Position numbers and translations under genes: made by a program. This document shows positions 7,893 through 8,081 of a DNA stretch of 8,081 nt, piece after piece. Source of the stretch: Actinoplanes liguriensis (GTDB lineage: Bacteria > Actinomycetota > Actinomycetes > Mycobacteriales > Micromonosporaceae); the NCBI GenBank assembly GCA_000715855.1, contig KL571218.1:7683-15763 (forward strand), written 5' to 3'. Positions within the stretch are counted from its first letter, which is position 1. The number at the start of each line of letters is the position of its first letter. The notes under the pieces were generated by a model. It had not been told where the DNA came from and did not search any database. It worked only from the letters and a program-made list of their open reading frames with translations.

Positions 7893-8081
7893 ATGGAGAC
7901 CGCGCCGCCCCGCGCCCTGCCGACGGCCCTGGCCAGCGCTCTGGCCTTCGGCGCGAGCGGCGCCGTCCTGGTCCTGGAGATCGTCGCCCTGCGCCTGGTC
8001 GGCCCCTACGTCGGCGTCACCCTGCAGGTCAGCAGCTCGGTGATCGGCATCTCGCTGGCCGCCATCGCGTACGGCGCGTGG
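7893..8081 (+). CDS. N-terminus of a fused MFS/spermidine synthase-like membrane protein, cut by the window edge
   Basis: Only the first 63 codons are visible. After a short polar N-terminus there is a hydrophobic helix at about 12-36 (ending LVLEIVALRLVGPYVGVTLQ) and the start of a second at about 46 onward (SSVIGISLAAIAYGAW). The pattern of a first helix ending in LEI-x3-RL-x2-PY-x-G, followed by a second helix with SLAAIAYG, is what I know from proteins annotated as fused MFS/spermidine synthase, in which a multi-pass membrane half precedes a SpeE-like methyltransferase-fold half. The enzyme half lies outside the window, so the assignment rests on this short stretch. The ATG is chosen because of the TAnnnT box 7 nt upstream. 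Confidence 0.65.
   Translation, partial: METAPPRALPTALASALAFGASGAVLVLEIVALRLVGPYVGVTLQVSSSVIGISLAAIAYGAW

Overview
The window is very GC-rich with strong G/C bias at third codon positions. Several genes start with a leaderless-type promoter (TAnnnT about 6-7 nt before the start codon). Together with the gene families present, this points to a high-GC actinobacterium, and Micromonosporaceae (Actinoplanes-like) is my tentative guess. Coding density is high and no gap exceeds about 280 bases. The first 14 bases match the 3' end of the Tn5/Nextera mosaic-end adapter, so the left edge is very probably a contig end carrying untrimmed adapter.

Layout, left to right. (1) A minus-strand M28 zinc aminopeptidase anchored in the membrane (15-1089), cut at its 3' end by the contig edge. 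(2) A short divergent promoter region with a 12-bp palindrome, then a small plus-strand zinc-ribbon protein of unknown function (1166-1522). (3) A tight four-gene plus-strand operon, 1615-5675: a receiver-PP2C (SpoIIE-type) phosphatase, a CHASE3-HAMP histidine kinase, a single-domain Rcp1-type response regulator, and an inositol-monophosphatase-family enzyme. The first two junctions are 4-base ATGA overlaps and the third is an 8-base overlap with no visible ribosome-binding site. (4) A short-chain dehydrogenase (5744-6517) with its own leaderless promoter. (5) A secreted coiled-coil protein with a C-terminal DD-peptidase/Hedgehog-like metal site (6581-7615). (6) A 277-base gap holding a hairpin and a degenerate 57-bp tandem repeat. 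(7) The start of a membrane protein (7893 to the right edge) that looks like a fused MFS/spermidine synthase.

The central operon is the most interesting unit. One membrane kinase is made together with two receivers: a free one, and one built into a serine/threonine phosphatase of the type that acts in sigma-factor partner switching. A plausible model is that an extracytoplasmic signal sensed by CHASE3 sets the phosphorylation of both receivers and so controls the phosphatase. No anti-sigma factor, anti-anti-sigma factor or sigma gene is present in the window, so the output is unknown. Why an IMPase-family enzyme is translationally tied to this cassette is not explained by known biology of these families.
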